Translations under genes and position numbers: made by a program
The notes under the pieces: generated by a model
Databases searched by the model: none
Told to the model about the DNA's origin: nothing
Seen by the model: only the letters and a program-made list of their open reading frames with translations
NCBI GenBank assembly: GCA_964515335.1
Contig: CAZETS010000003.1
Span: forward strand, 52,312-116,311
DNA: 64,000 nucleotides
Origin: TMED88 sp964515335
GTDB taxonomy: Bacteria; Myxococcota_A; UBA9160; UBA4427
Direction of reading: 5' to 3'
In this document: positions 8,463-17,721 of the stretch, in pieces
Layout: every line of letters begins with the position of its first letter
How positions within the stretch are numbered: position 1 is the stretch's first letter

Positions 8463-9228
8463 ATGGCTCGTGCGCACTGGCTCGTGAAGTCGGAGCCGTT
8501 CAAGTACTCGTGGGACCAGCTCGTCGACGACGGCCGGACCTACTGGGACGGCGTCCGCAACTACGAGGCGCGCAACAACCTGCGGGCCATGAAGGTCGGC
8601 GATCTCGCCCTCTACTACCACTCCAACGAGGGCAAGGAGGTGGTGGGCGTCGCGCGGATCGTCGGCGAGGCCTACCCGGACCCCACGGCGGCCGACGACG
8701 CCTGGGTGGTGGTCGACGTCGAGCCCGTCCAGCGCCTCGAGGAGCCGGTCTCGCTCGCCGCCATCAAATCCGAGCGGGCATTGGCCGAGATGGCGCTCAT
8801 CAAGCGCGGGCGCATCTCGGTGGTGCCCGTCACCCGCGGCGAGTTCGCGCGGGTGCTCGCCATGGGGCGGACGCTGCTGCGCGAGGGCGCGCGGCCCGAG
8901 AAGCTCCCACCTAGGGACCCGCCGCCGCGCAACGCCGCCGCCCGGCGCGCGGCCGGCAAGGCCGGCGCGAAGAAGAAGGCCGCGGCTCGCAAGCAGGCCG
9001 GCGCGAAGAAGAAGGCTGCGGGTCGCAAGCAGGCGGGCGCANNNNNNNNNNNNNNNNNNNNNNNNNNNNNNNNNNNNNNNNNNNNNNNNNNNNNNNNNNN
9101 NNNNNNNNNNNNNNNNNNNNNNNNNNNNNNNNNNNNNNNNNCGCAAGCAGGCGGGCGCAAAGAAGAAGGCCGGCGCCAAGCGCAAGGCCGCGGCGCCGCG
9201 CACCGGCAAGCGGGCCGCGCGGCGATGA
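8463..9228 (+). CDS. EVE-domain protein with Lys/Ala-rich repeat tail, interrupted by assembly gap
   Basis: The first 140 residues form an EVE domain (HWLVKSEP start, WDGVRNYEARNNL, GDLALYYHSN), a PUA-like fold that binds modified bases in DNA or RNA. From about residue 150 the chain becomes a histone-H1-like repeat of AGAKKKAAARKQ units that runs into 100 Ns. After the gap the same repeat resumes and ends RAARR at the TGA 9226-9228. Frames on the two sides differ, so the gap length is not real. The stop overlaps the next ATG (9225). The basic tail would add nonspecific nucleic-acid binding (inference). Confidence 0.85.
9042..9141. other. Assembly gap (100 N) inside a tandem repeat
   Basis: Exactly 100 Ns, a conventional filler. 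Both flanks carry the same CGCAAGCAGGCGGGCGC unit, so the assembler probably collapsed or broke on the 36-nt-scale repeat encoding the Lys/Ala tail. Confidence 0.97.
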
Positions 9229-9887
9229 GCGAGCCCGCGCCGAGCGAGATCGACGTCGAGACGATCGGCGAGGACTTGCGGCTGCTCGACGGCCTGCGCA
9301 CGACCCGCGCCATTCGCCGCCTGCGACCGGACCCCGTGCCCCGCGAGCTGATCCGCAAGGTCTGCGAGGCCGGAACCTTCGCGCCGAGCGGCGGCAACCG
9401 GCAGCCGTGGGTCTTCGTCGCGGTCACCGAGCAGGCGCGCCGCGCCTGGATCGCCGAGCGCTACGTGTCTGCCTTTCGCGACTACATCGCCCCGGCCTTC
9501 GAGCAGGCCGAGGCCGATCCCGACTTTCCGCCCGCGAAGAAGCGCAACATGCGCGCCGCGCTGCACCTCGCCGAGCACCTCCACGAAGCGCCCGTCCACC
9601 TGTTCGTCGCCGGCTGGACGCGTCGCGGCGAGCCGCAGTATCAGGCGCTGTTCCCCTGCATCCAGAACCTCCTGCTCGCGTGCCGGGCCGTCGGGCTCGG
9701 CGCGTCGCTGACCACGATCCACCGCACCCACGGTCGCGAAATCGACGAGTACATCGGGCTCTCGAAGAAGACGCCGAGCTGCGCGCTGCTGCCCATCGGC
9801 TGGCCCGAGGGCCGCTACGGAAGGCCGCCGCGCGTGCCGGTGGACGAGAGGCTCTACTTCGAGCAGGGGCCCGGCGAGATCGGCTAG
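9225..9887 (+). CDS. Nitroreductase family protein
   Basis: FMN-dependent NAD(P)H oxidoreductase of the nitroreductase fold. The 220-residue product has the FMN-binding RTTRAIRRLRPDPVP segment at about 24-38, the APSGGNRQPW phosphate-binding loop at about 51-60, and a C-terminal PIGWPEGRYGRP. ATG at 9225 overlaps the stop of the EVE gene (ATGA), so the two are likely co-translated. A second, related nitroreductase is at 26910-27581. The native electron acceptor cannot be told from sequence. Confidence 0.87.
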   Translation: MSEPAPSEIDVETIGEDLRLLDGLRTTRAIRRLRPDPVPRELIRKVCEAGTFAPSGGNRQPWVFVAVTEQARRAWIAERYVSAFRDYIAPAFEQAEADPDFPPAKKRNMRAALHLAEHLHEAPVHLFVAGWTRRGEPQYQALFPCIQNLLLACRAVGLGASLTTIHRTHGREIDEYIGLSKKTPSCALLPIGWPEGRYGRPPRVPVDERLYFEQGPGEIG

Positions 9888-10375
9888 CCCCGCTGGTAGG
9901 TCGACGCGATCGCGTCCGCGTACTCGTTCCAGCGCGAGCCGTCGTGGGCGCGGATCCACTCGAGGCGGACGTTCGGGTGGGCGTTCGACAGCGCCCAGAG
10001 GCGTTGCACGAGGTCGAGGTTCTTGATGGGCCCGGTCTTGCGCTTCCAGCCGCGCTTCTCCCAGCCCGCCGCCCACTGGTTGATGGTGTTCACGCAGAGC
10101 TGGCTGTCGGAGTAGACGGTGATCTCGGCGTCCTCGGACAGCGTCTCGTAGGCCTCGATGAGGGCCGTCAGCTCCATGCGGTTGTTGGTGGTCGACGGGT
10201 CGGCGCCGTGCTTCTCGCTCACGATGCGCCCGGCCTCGACCCACACGAACCCCCAGCCACCCGGACCGGGGTTCGGATCGCAGGAGCCGTCGGTGAAGAC
10301 GCCGGTGTCGGGACCGCTCGTGTAGCGGTCGAGCACCTCCTCGGGCGTCAAGAATTCGTTCCGGTTGCCCGCCAA
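9884..10375 (-). CDS. rnhA: Ribonuclease H I
   Basis: Cleaves the RNA strand of RNA/DNA hybrids. The 163-residue product carries the four catalytic acids in order: D29 in TDGSCDPNPGPGG, E68 in NNRMEL, D90 in YSDSQ and D154 in WNEYAD, with H144 in the flexible loop. It sits 10 bp downstream of ychF on the same strand, and its stop overlaps the convergent nitroreductase stop by four bases. Confidence 0.95.
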   Translation of the reverse strand: MAGNRNEFLTPEEVLDRYTSGPDTGVFTDGSCDPNPGPGGWGFVWVEAGRIVSEKHGADPSTTNNRMELTALIEAYETLSEDAEITVYSDSQLCVNTINQWAAGWEKRGWKRKTGPIKNLDLVQRLWALSNAHPNVRLEWIRAHDGSRWNEYADAIASTYQRG

Positions 10376-10385
10376 GTGTCTCTCC

Positions 10386-11480
10386 TCAGACGCCTACTCG
10401 GAAATGAACGACGTCGCCGTCCTGCACCACGTAGTCCTTGCCCTCGACCTGCATCAGACCCTGCGCCTTCGCGCCGGCCTCGCCCCCCACCTCGACGTAG
10501 GTGTCGAACGGGATCACCTCGGCGCGGATGAAGTGTTTTTCGAAGTCCGTGTGGATCTCGCCCGCGGCCACCGGCGCGGGCGAGCCGCGGCGCACCGTCC
10601 AGGCGCGCACCTCCTTCTCGCCGGCCGTGAAGAACGTGATCAGGTCGAGCAGCCGATAGGCGGCGCGGATGAGGCGATGCAGGCCGGGCTCGTCGACGCC
10701 GAGGTCGGCGAGGAACTCGACGCGCTCGTCCTCGTCGAGTTCGGCCAGCTCGGCCTCGACCTGGCCGCAGATGCGCACCGACCCGGCGCCGGCCGACTGC
10801 GCGTACGCCTCGAGGTCCGCGCTGTACTGGTTGCCGTCGGCGAGCGACGCGTCGTCGACGTTCGCGACATAGAGGACCGGCTTGGCGGTGAGCAGGTGGC
10901 AGTCGCGGTAGGCGGCCGCGATGGCGTCGGGCACGGGAAAGCTCCGCGCGGGTCGTCCGCCCGAGATGTGCTCCTGGAGGGCCGCGAAGAAGTCGGCCTC
11001 CTCCTTGGCGGCCTTGTCGCCGCTCTTGGCGGCCCGCCGCGCCCGGTCGATGCGCTTCTCGAGCGTCTCGAGGTCGGCGAGCCCGAGCTCGAGCTCGATC
11101 GTCTCGACGTCGCGCACGGGATCCGGCGCGCCGTCGACGTGCACCACGTTGTCGTCGTCGAAGCAGCGCACCACGTGGACGATCGCGTTGGTCTCGCGGA
11201 TGTTCGCCAGGAAGCGGTTGCCGAGCCCCTCGCCCTGGCTCGCACCCTTCACGAGCCCGGCGATGTCGACGAACTCGACCGTGGTGGGCACCACCTGGGC
11301 GCTGTGCACGATGGCGTCGAGCTCAGCGAGGCGGCCGTCGGGCACCGTGACCACGCCGGTGTTGGGCTCGATGGTGCAGAACGGGTAGTTTTCGGCCTGG
11401 ATGCCGGCAGCGGTCAGCGCGTTGAAGAGCGTGCTCTTGCCGACGTTCGGGAGACCGACGATTCCGCAGGTGAGAGGCAT
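10386..11480 (-). CDS. ychF: Redox-regulated ATPase YchF (Obg family)
   Basis: Universal ribosome-associated P-loop NTPase that prefers ATP. 364 residues, the standard length. Seen: GLPNVGKST (G1) at about 9-17, a PTTVEFVDIAGLV G3 region, NVDD in place of the GTP-specificity NKxD (the reason YchF uses ATP), a coiled coil at about 130-170 and the C-terminal TGS-like domain ending DVVHFRVGV. It is directly upstream of rnhA, 10 bp apart. Confidence 0.97.
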   Translation of the reverse strand: MPLTCGIVGLPNVGKSTLFNALTAAGIQAENYPFCTIEPNTGVVTVPDGRLAELDAIVHSAQVVPTTVEFVDIAGLVKGASQGEGLGNRFLANIRETNAIVHVVRCFDDDNVVHVDGAPDPVRDVETIELELGLADLETLEKRIDRARRAAKSGDKAAKEEADFFAALQEHISGGRPARSFPVPDAIAAAYRDCHLLTAKPVLYVANVDDASLADGNQYSADLEAYAQSAGAGSVRICGQVEAELAELDEDERVEFLADLGVDEPGLHRLIRAAYRLLDLITFFTAGEKEVRAWTVRRGSPAPVAAGEIHTDFEKHFIRAEVIPFDTYVEVGGEAGAKAQGLMQVEGKDYVVQDGDVVHFRVGV

Positions 11481-11706
11481 GGGGACGGAAGGGTCCCCAT
11501 TCCCGCCCCCGCCGCCACTTCATCCCGCGGGCCCCCGGGGAGGCCGGGTCTCCCGGGAGCCTCGCGTGGGGCTCCGGCCCGGCCCGCCCCGCTCGGTCCG
11601 GCGCGCGATCGGGGTGCGGCGAGAACCGCTATCCCCCGCCGCGCCCGGTCTCCACCGGGTCCCCGCCGGCCCGCCCACGCCGAGCCGGCACGAGGCGCTC
11701 GTCGAG

Positions 11707-12819
11707 TCAGGAAGTGCGCGTGTAGCTCGCCATGAAATCGGCCGCGAAGGCGGGGTAGCGGTCTTCGAGAATGGCTTCGCGGGCCTTCTGCATGAGGTTC
11801 GTATAGAAGTGGACGTTGTGGATGGAGCAGAGGATGGCGGAGAGTACTTCGTTGGCGTTGAAGAGGTGGTGGAGGTAGGCGCGGGTGAAGCGGCCGTCCC
11901 GGCACGCGTAGCAGTGGCAGGAGGTGTCGATCGGGTAGGCGTCGCGGCGGTAGCGGCGGTTGGTGAGGCGGATGCGGCCGCGGGCGGTGAAGACGGTGGC
12001 GCTGCGCGCGTAGCGGGTGGGGATCACGCAGTCGAACATGTCGATCCCGTAGCCCATGCAGGCCACGAGGTCTTCCGGTAGACCGACGCCCATCAGGTAG
12101 CGGGGCCTGTCGTCGGGCAGCAGCGGGGCGGCGTGCTCGGTGACGCTGCAGAGCAGCTCGTGGCCCTCGCCCACCGAGACACCGCCGATCGCGTAGCCCG
12201 GGCAGTCCATCGCGACCAGCTCGCGCGCGCACTCCTCGCGCAGCTCGGGGAACGTGCTCCCCTGCACGATGCCGAAGAGCGCCTGATCGTCGCGGTCGTG
12301 GGCGGCGAGGCAGCGCTCCATCCACATGAGGGTGCGGCGCACACCCGTCCGGGCGAGCTTCTTCGTGGCGGGATAGGGGGTGCACTCGTCGAACGCCATG
12401 ATGATGTCGGCGCCGAGGGCGTTCTGGATGGCGATCGAGCGTTCGGGGGTGAGGTCCATGGTGTCGCCCGTCACTTCGTTGGTGAAACGGACGCCGCGGT
12501 CGTCGATCTCGGCGCTCGGCAGGGAGAAGACCTGGAAGCCGCCGCTGTCGGTCAGGATCGGACCCGGCCACTGCATGAAGTCGTGCAGGCCGCCGAGCTT
12601 CTCGACGAGAGCCTCCCCGGGCCGCAGCGCGAGGTGGTAGGTGTTGGCGAGCACCACCTGGGCGCCGGTGGCGGCGACCTGATCGGGCGTCATCGCCTTG
12701 ACGGCGCCGTGGGTGCCGACGGGCATGAAGGTCGGCGTGGCGACGTCGCCGTGGGGCGTGGTGAAGGTGCCGGCCCGGGCGCGGCCCGAGGCGGCCTCGA
12801 GCACGTAGCGGAAGGACAC
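11707..12819 (-). CDS. tgt: tRNA-guanine transglycosylase (queuine tRNA-ribosyltransferase)
   Basis: Exchanges guanine-34 for preQ1 in GUN-anticodon tRNAs. 370 residues, full length. Landmarks: LANTYHL, the catalytic aspartate loop DSGGFQVFSL at about 91-100, GGVSVGE, and the zinc site CHCYAC with a following His near the C-terminus. ATG at 12819; 54 bp separate it from the divergent pyrF. The 226 bp between tgt and ychF hold no recognisable gene. Confidence 0.97.
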   Translation of the reverse strand: MSFRYVLEAASGRARAGTFTTPHGDVATPTFMPVGTHGAVKAMTPDQVAATGAQVVLANTYHLALRPGEALVEKLGGLHDFMQWPGPILTDSGGFQVFSLPSAEIDDRGVRFTNEVTGDTMDLTPERSIAIQNALGADIIMAFDECTPYPATKKLARTGVRRTLMWMERCLAAHDRDDQALFGIVQGSTFPELREECARELVAMDCPGYAIGGVSVGEGHELLCSVTEHAAPLLPDDRPRYLMGVGLPEDLVACMGYGIDMFDCVIPTRYARSATVFTARGRIRLTNRRYRRDAYPIDTSCHCYACRDGRFTRAYLHHLFNANEVLSAILCSIHNVHFYTNLMQKAREAILEDRYPAFAADFMASYTRTS

Positions 12820-12873
12820 TTGCGAAAGCTAGCAGTCATCGCCCTGCTAGAATCGCCGTTCGAGGAGAGCCCG

Positions 12874-13782
12874 ATGCACTTCGCCGACACCCTGATTGCC
12901 CGCCTGCGTGAGCTGGGCCATCCGCTGTGCGTCGGCTTCGATCCGCATCTCGACCTGGTGGCGCCGGTCTTCCGCAGGGGTGACATGCGTCCGGGCGACC
13001 CCGCCACCGCCGAGGCGGTCGAGCGGCTGGGCGTGGCCTTCCTCGATCGCGTGGCCGGTCGGGTCGCCGTCCTCAAGCCGCAGATCGCGTTCTTCGAGCA
13101 GCTTGGCGCGGCCGGCATCGCGGTGTTGGAGCGGCTGGTGGTGGCGGCCCGCGAGCGCGAGCTGCTCGTGCTGCTCGACGCCAAACGGGGCGACATCGGC
13201 TCGACGGCCGACGGCTATGCGCGCGCATACCTCGAGCCGGGCGCCGCCTGCGAGGTGGACGCGCTGACGTTGTCGCCGTACCTCGGCCGCGACAGCCTCG
13301 AGCCCTTCGTGTCGCGGGCCAGGACGTTCGGGCGGGGTCTGTTCGTGCTGGCGAAGACCAGCAATCCCGGCTCGGGGGACCTGCAAGACCTCGAGCTGAA
13401 GGACGGGCTGGTCCACGAAGCCGTCACCCGGCGGCTCGCCGAGCTGGGCGAGCGACTGGTGGGGCCGGCGACCGGCTGGTCGTCGCTGGGCCTGGTGGTC
13501 GGCGCCACCTACCCCGAGCAGGCCGAGCACCTGCGCGACATCGCGCCGCGCTCGGTCTTTCTGGTGCCGGGCTACGGGCGGCAGGGCGGCAGCGCGGCGG
13601 ACGCGGTGCGCTCGTTCGTGCCCGGTCCGCGCGGCCTCGAAGGCGGGCTGGTGAACTCGTCGCGGGCGATCTCGTTTCCCGAGGCCGCCGCCGACGCGTC
13701 GGATGCGGCGACCTGGGAGCGTGCCGTCGACGCCGCGCTCGACCGCGCGATCGGCGAGCTGGGTGAGGCCGTCGCGCGGTAG
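12874..13782 (+). CDS. pyrF: Orotidine 5'-phosphate decarboxylase (type 2)
   Basis: Last step of UMP synthesis. The 302-residue length and the long insertions match the type 2 OMP decarboxylases rather than the 230-residue type 1. The catalytic DAKRGDIGST motif lies near residue 103-112. LVGATYP and VPGYGRQGG form the phosphate-binding part. ATG at 12874 follows GAGGAGAG. The other late pathway gene, pyrE, is 3.9 kb downstream on the same strand with unrelated genes between. Confidence 0.95.
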   Translation: MHFADTLIARLRELGHPLCVGFDPHLDLVAPVFRRGDMRPGDPATAEAVERLGVAFLDRVAGRVAVLKPQIAFFEQLGAAGIAVLERLVVAARERELLVLLDAKRGDIGSTADGYARAYLEPGAACEVDALTLSPYLGRDSLEPFVSRARTFGRGLFVLAKTSNPGSGDLQDLELKDGLVHEAVTRRLAELGERLVGPATGWSSLGLVVGATYPEQAEHLRDIAPRSVFLVPGYGRQGGSAADAVRSFVPGPRGLEGGLVNSSRAISFPEAAADASDAATWERAVDAALDRAIGELGEAVAR

Positions 13783-13823
13783 CTCCTGGGCAGCGCCGGC
13801 GACCGCAGGAGGAGGGGAGAGAA

Positions 13824-16166
13824 GTGCCGAACGACCGAGCATGCGTGCGCGGGACGACTTTCTTGGTGTCACTGGTGTGCGTCGCGATGGCGAGCGCCTG
13901 CGCGGGGCTGCCCTCGCGAAAGGGCGAGTCGGCCGACGACGGGCGTCCTCCCTTCGAGGGCAGGATCGCCGAGTCGTACGCCGAATCCGAGGAGTGGTGG
14001 CCCGAGACCTTCCGCTCCGCGCCCGAGGGCGCGCCCAACATCGTGATCGTCCTGCTCGACGACACCGGCTTCGCCCACCTCGGCAGCTTCGGCGGGTTGA
14101 TCGAGACGCCGCGCATCGATGCGCTGGCGGCCGACGGCCTGCGGTACAACAACTTCCACACCACCGCGCTCTGCTCGCCGTCGCGCGCGTCCATCATGGC
14201 CGGCCGCAACCCGCACAGCATCGGGCTCGGCTCGCACTCGCTCACCGCGATGGGCTTCCCCGGCTACAACGCCATCATCCCCGACAACGCGAAGTCGGTG
14301 GCGAAGATCCTGCAGCAGAACGGCTACGTGAACTACGCGCTCGGCAAGTGGGACCACACGCCTCTCTACGAGGTCTCGCAGGCGGGGCCGTTCACACGCT
14401 GGCCGAGCGGCGAGGGCTTCGACCACTTCTACGGCTTCATGGCGGCCGACGCCGATCAGTACCGCACCCTGCTCTTCGCCGACCACCAGCCCGTCGAGCC
14501 CTGGCAGGACGATCCCGACTACCACCTGTCGACCGACCTCGCCGACAAGGCGATCGAGTACATCACCGGCCACGTCTCGATCGCGCCGGATCGGCCCTTC
14601 CTGCTGTTCTGGGCGCCGGGCGCCATGCACTCGCCCCATCAGGCCCCGCAGGCCTACATCGACAAGTACCGGGGCCGCTTCGACGACGGCTGGGACGCCG
14701 CGCGCGACCGCATCCTGGCGCAACAGATCGAGCAGGGCGTGATTCCGGAGGGCACCGCGCTCTCCGGGCGGCCCAACGACATCCCCGCCTGGGAGACGCT
14801 CACCGCCGAAGAGAAGTCCCTCTACGCCAAGCAGATGGAGGTGTTCGCCGGCATGCTCGAGCACACCGATCGCGAGATCGGCCGCATCGTCGACACGCTG
14901 GCGCGCACGGGCGTGCTCGAGAACACGATCATCATCGTCACCTCGGACAACGGGGCCAGCGGAGAAGGGGGGCTGGTCGGCACCTTCAATGAAACCTACG
15001 TGCTAAACGGCCTGCAGACGCCGTTCGAGGCCAACCGGCGCCATCAGGACAACTGGGGCGATCCCGACACCTATCCCCACTACCACGCCGGCTGGGCGAT
15101 GGCGGGCAACACCCCGTTCCCGTACTTCAAGCAGAGCGTGCACCGCGGCGGCATCCAGGACCCGATGGTGGTGCACTGGCCGGCGGGCATCGCGTCGAAG
15201 GGCGAGGTGCGCCAGCAGTACCACCACATCTCGGACATCGCGCCGACGATCCTCGACGTGACCCGCATCGACATGCCCGACGAAATCGACGGCGTCGCCC
15301 AGATGCCGATGGACGGCATCTCGATCCGCTACTCGTTCGACGCGCCCGACGCGCCGGACGCCAAGCAGGTGCAGTACTACGAGATGTTCGGCAACCGGGC
15401 GATCTGGGCCGACGGGTGGAAGGCCGTCTCGCTGCACGCGGGCCGCATGCCGTGGGACCTGAACACCACCTCGTCGTTCGAAGACGACCGCTGGGAGCTC
15501 TACCACGTCGCCGAGGACTTCTCGGAGAGCACCGACCTCGCCGAGCAGCACCCCGAGAAGCTCGCCGAGCTGGTCGCCCTGTTCGACGAGCAGGCCTGGA
15601 GGTACAACGTCTATCCGCTGCACGACGACATGATCGAGCGGCTGGCCGCCCAGCAGGACCGCCTGTTCAGGGGGCGCACCGAGTTCACCTTCTTCCATCC
15701 GGGCGCGGTGCGCATCGCCGAGAAGGCTTCACCGCCCATCAAGGGACGCAGTCACACCATCGAGACGACGATCGATCTCGGCGGCAGCGAGGAGGGCGTG
15801 ATCGTCGCCTGCGGCGGTTTCACGGGCGGCTACACGATGTTCATCCAGGACGGTCGGCTCAAGTACGACTACAACTACCTGGACGGGGTCTACTACGAGC
15901 TCGAATCGCCCCGGTTGCCGCGGGGCGAGACGCGGCTCGGCTTCCGCTTCGACCACGCCGGCGGCTTCGCGGGCAAGGGGACGCTGTACGTGAACGGCAA
16001 GAAGGTCGACGAGGTCGACATGCCGCAAACCCACATGGCGACGTTCTCGCTGAGCGAGTCCTTCGACGTGGGCGCCGACCACGGCACGCAGGTTTCGAAC
16101 CGCTACACGGGCCACTACCCGTTCACCGGCGCGCTCGACCGCGTGGAGGTGAAGCTGCTCGACTAG
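13824..16166 (+). CDS. Arylsulfatase, probable lipoprotein
   Basis: Sulfatase-family hydrolase. 780 residues from a GTG at 13824 preceded by GGAGGAGGGG. An N-terminal hydrophobic segment ends at ASAC (Cys 26), a likely lipobox. Metal-binding LLDDTG lies near 77-82; the formylglycine site CSPSRAS is at 117-123, a Cys-type sulfatase needing an anaerobic or FGE maturase not present here. GKWDH and SDNG motifs follow. The last 170 residues (after about 610) form a beta-rich region, probably lectin-like. The substrate is not predictable. Confidence 0.9.
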   Translation: MPNDRACVRGTTFLVSLVCVAMASACAGLPSRKGESADDGRPPFEGRIAESYAESEEWWPETFRSAPEGAPNIVIVLLDDTGFAHLGSFGGLIETPRIDALAADGLRYNNFHTTALCSPSRASIMAGRNPHSIGLGSHSLTAMGFPGYNAIIPDNAKSVAKILQQNGYVNYALGKWDHTPLYEVSQAGPFTRWPSGEGFDHFYGFMAADADQYRTLLFADHQPVEPWQDDPDYHLSTDLADKAIEYITGHVSIAPDRPFLLFWAPGAMHSPHQAPQAYIDKYRGRFDDGWDAARDRILAQQIEQGVIPEGTALSGRPNDIPAWETLTAEEKSLYAKQMEVFAGMLEHTDREIGRIVDTLARTGVLENTIIIVTSDNGASGEGGLVGTFNETYVLNGLQTPFEANRRHQDNWGDPDTYPHYHAGWAMAGNTPFPYFKQSVHRGGIQDPMVVHWPAGIASKGEVRQQYHHISDIAPTILDVTRIDMPDEIDGVAQMPMDGISIRYSFDAPDAPDAKQVQYYEMFGNRAIWADGWKAVSLHAGRMPWDLNTTSSFEDDRWELYHVAEDFSESTDLAEQHPEKLAELVALFDEQAWRYNVYPLHDDMIERLAAQQDRLFRGRTEFTFFHPGAVRIAEKASPPIKGRSHTIETTIDLGGSEEGVIVACGGFTGGYTMFIQDGRLKYDYNYLDGVYYELESPRLPRGETRLGFRFDHAGGFAGKGTLYVNGKKVDEVDMPQTHMATFSLSESFDVGADHGTQVSNRYTGHYPFTGALDRVEVKLLD

Positions 16167-16191
16167 CCGCGGGGCTAGCGGTACGTCGAGC
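16157..16191. terminator. Bidirectional terminator-like hairpin
   Basis: Inner arms CTAGCC and GGCTAG around GCGG (16163-16178), and outer arms GCTCGA (16157-16162) and TCGAGC (16186-16191). The hairpin covers the stop codons of both the sulfatase and the convergent small gene. There is no T-run, so the mechanism is uncertain. Confidence 0.45.
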
Positions 16192-16297
16192 GGGCGCCCC
16201 GCGTCATGCGGCGGCGCGCGCGGCGGTGCTTCTGCTTCAGCTTCGCGCGGTAGCGGGAGGACTTGCCGCGGTTGCGGCTGTTGGTGCCCTTCTTCAC
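16175..16297 (-). CDS. Small highly basic protein, 40 residues
   Basis: Start GTG at 16297 chosen because AAAGGACG lies seven bases upstream; an upstream ATG at 16366 would add 23 unlikely residues. About half of the 40 residues are Lys or Arg, with no Cys or acidic residue (VKKGTNSRNRGKSSRYRAK opening). Composition and size recall small ribosomal or ribosome-assembly proteins, but I do not recognise the family. A dedicated ribosome-binding site and a terminator hairpin shared with the sulfatase argue that it is a real gene. Confidence 0.6.
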   Translation of the reverse strand: MKKGTNSRNRGKSSRYRAKLKQKHRRARRRMTRGARSTYR

Positions 16298-16482
16298 GGG
16301 GACGTCCTTTCGTGGGCGCCGCAGCTTACGCGAGCGCCGGGGGGATGTCCATCCCCCGAAGGGCAACGCCGGCGCCGGCGCTCGCCGCGGCGGCTATTCT
16401 GGGCGACCGCGTCCGTGCGGCGCCCCCTCTCAGCCCCGCCCCAGCGATTCCAGCGCGCCACCAGCGCCCAACCGGAGCCCCG

Positions 16483-17664
16483 ATGAGCAGCCCGCCCCTC
16501 GAGCGCATGGCCGACTTCGACCTCACCGACGAGCAGCGCGAGGTGCGGCGCAGCGTGAAGGAGTTCGCCGAGAAGGAGATCCTCCCGCACGTCGAGCGCT
16601 ACGAGCAGGAGGAGCGCTACCCGCTCGAGCTGATCCAGAAGCTGCCCGAGATGGGGCTGCTCGGTCCGATGATCCCCGAGCAGTACGGCGGGTCGTTCAG
16701 CGACACGCTCACCTACGGGATCATCTGCGAGGAGATCGCGCGGGTCGACTGGGTGGTGGCGTCGGTGATCTCGGTCGCCAACTCGCTGGTCGCCGGTTCG
16801 CTCTCGAACTTCGGCACCGACGAGCAGAAGGAGCGCTTCCTGCCCGGTATCGCGAAGGGCGAGCTGATCTGCTCGGCTTGCCTCACCGAGCCCGGGGGCG
16901 GCACCGACCTCGGCAGCATGCAGACCACGGCCGCGAAGGTGGACGGCGGCTGGCGGATCAACGGCACCAAGGTGTTCATCTCGCACGCCGCGCATGCCGG
17001 ACTGTTCTTCCTGGTGGCGAGCGTCGATCGCGAAAAGAAGCACAAGGGCGTGACCGCCTTCGTCTTCGACCCGCGCGGCGTCGAGGGCCTGCAGATCGGC
17101 GAATTCCCGATGCGCACCCTCAAACGCGACAATCTCGCCGAGGTGCACTTCGAGGATGCCTTGATTCCCGAGGACGCGCTGATCGGTCGGCCCGGCGGCG
17201 GCTTCCCGATCCTCGGCGGCGCCCTCGACACCGGCCGCTTCTCGGTGGCGGCGCGTTGCGTGGGCCAGGCCCAGCGCTGCCTCGACCTGGCGATCCCCTA
17301 CGCGATGACCCGCGAGGCCTTCGGGAGCAGGATCGGTGAATTCCAGATGATCCAGCAGAAGATCGCCGACATGGTGTGCCGCACCGAGCAGGCCCGGCTG
17401 CTGGTGTACCGGCTGGGGCGCATGAAGGACGCCGGCGTCCCGCGCGCCTCGTTGGAGAGCAGCATGGCGAAGCTCTGCGCCAGTCAGGCGGCGGTGCAGA
17501 ACGCGCTGGACGGCATGCAGATCTTCGGCGGCTACTCGTGCACCCAGGAGTACGAGATCGGCCGGCTGCTGATGGAGGCCAAGTCGCTCGAGTTCGGTGA
17601 GGGCACGAGCGAGCTGCACAACAGGATGATCGCCGAGTTTGCGCTGGGAATTCGCAAGCAGTGA
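16483..17664 (+). CDS. Acyl-CoA dehydrogenase
   Basis: FAD-dependent alpha,beta-dehydrogenation of an acyl-CoA. 393 residues, standard length. ACLTEPGGGTDLGSMQT at about 127-143 is the first family signature. QIFGGYSCTQEYEIGR near 346 is the second, and EFGEGTSELH holds the usual catalytic glutamate position. ATG at 16483 has GGAG upstream; a second in-frame ATG lies eight codons on. Chain-length specificity is not readable. Next to pyrE on the same strand, 57 bp apart. Confidence 0.93.
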   Translation: MSSPPLERMADFDLTDEQREVRRSVKEFAEKEILPHVERYEQEERYPLELIQKLPEMGLLGPMIPEQYGGSFSDTLTYGIICEEIARVDWVVASVISVANSLVAGSLSNFGTDEQKERFLPGIAKGELICSACLTEPGGGTDLGSMQTTAAKVDGGWRINGTKVFISHAAHAGLFFLVASVDREKKHKGVTAFVFDPRGVEGLQIGEFPMRTLKRDNLAEVHFEDALIPEDALIGRPGGGFPILGGALDTGRFSVAARCVGQAQRCLDLAIPYAMTREAFGSRIGEFQMIQQKIADMVCRTEQARLLVYRLGRMKDAGVPRASLESSMAKLCASQAAVQNALDGMQIFGGYSCTQEYEIGRLLMEAKSLEFGEGTSELHNRMIAEFALGIRKQ

Positions 17665-17721
17665 CGGCCGGCGGCGTCGAGCGAGGGCGAGGGTCGGTGG
17701 CCTGGAGGGAGGGGGGAAGTC

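Noticed and set aside
9042..9141. Treating the N runs as true 100-bp sequence
   Set aside because: Both are exactly 100 Ns and the reading frames on the two sides do not match, so the length is a placeholder.
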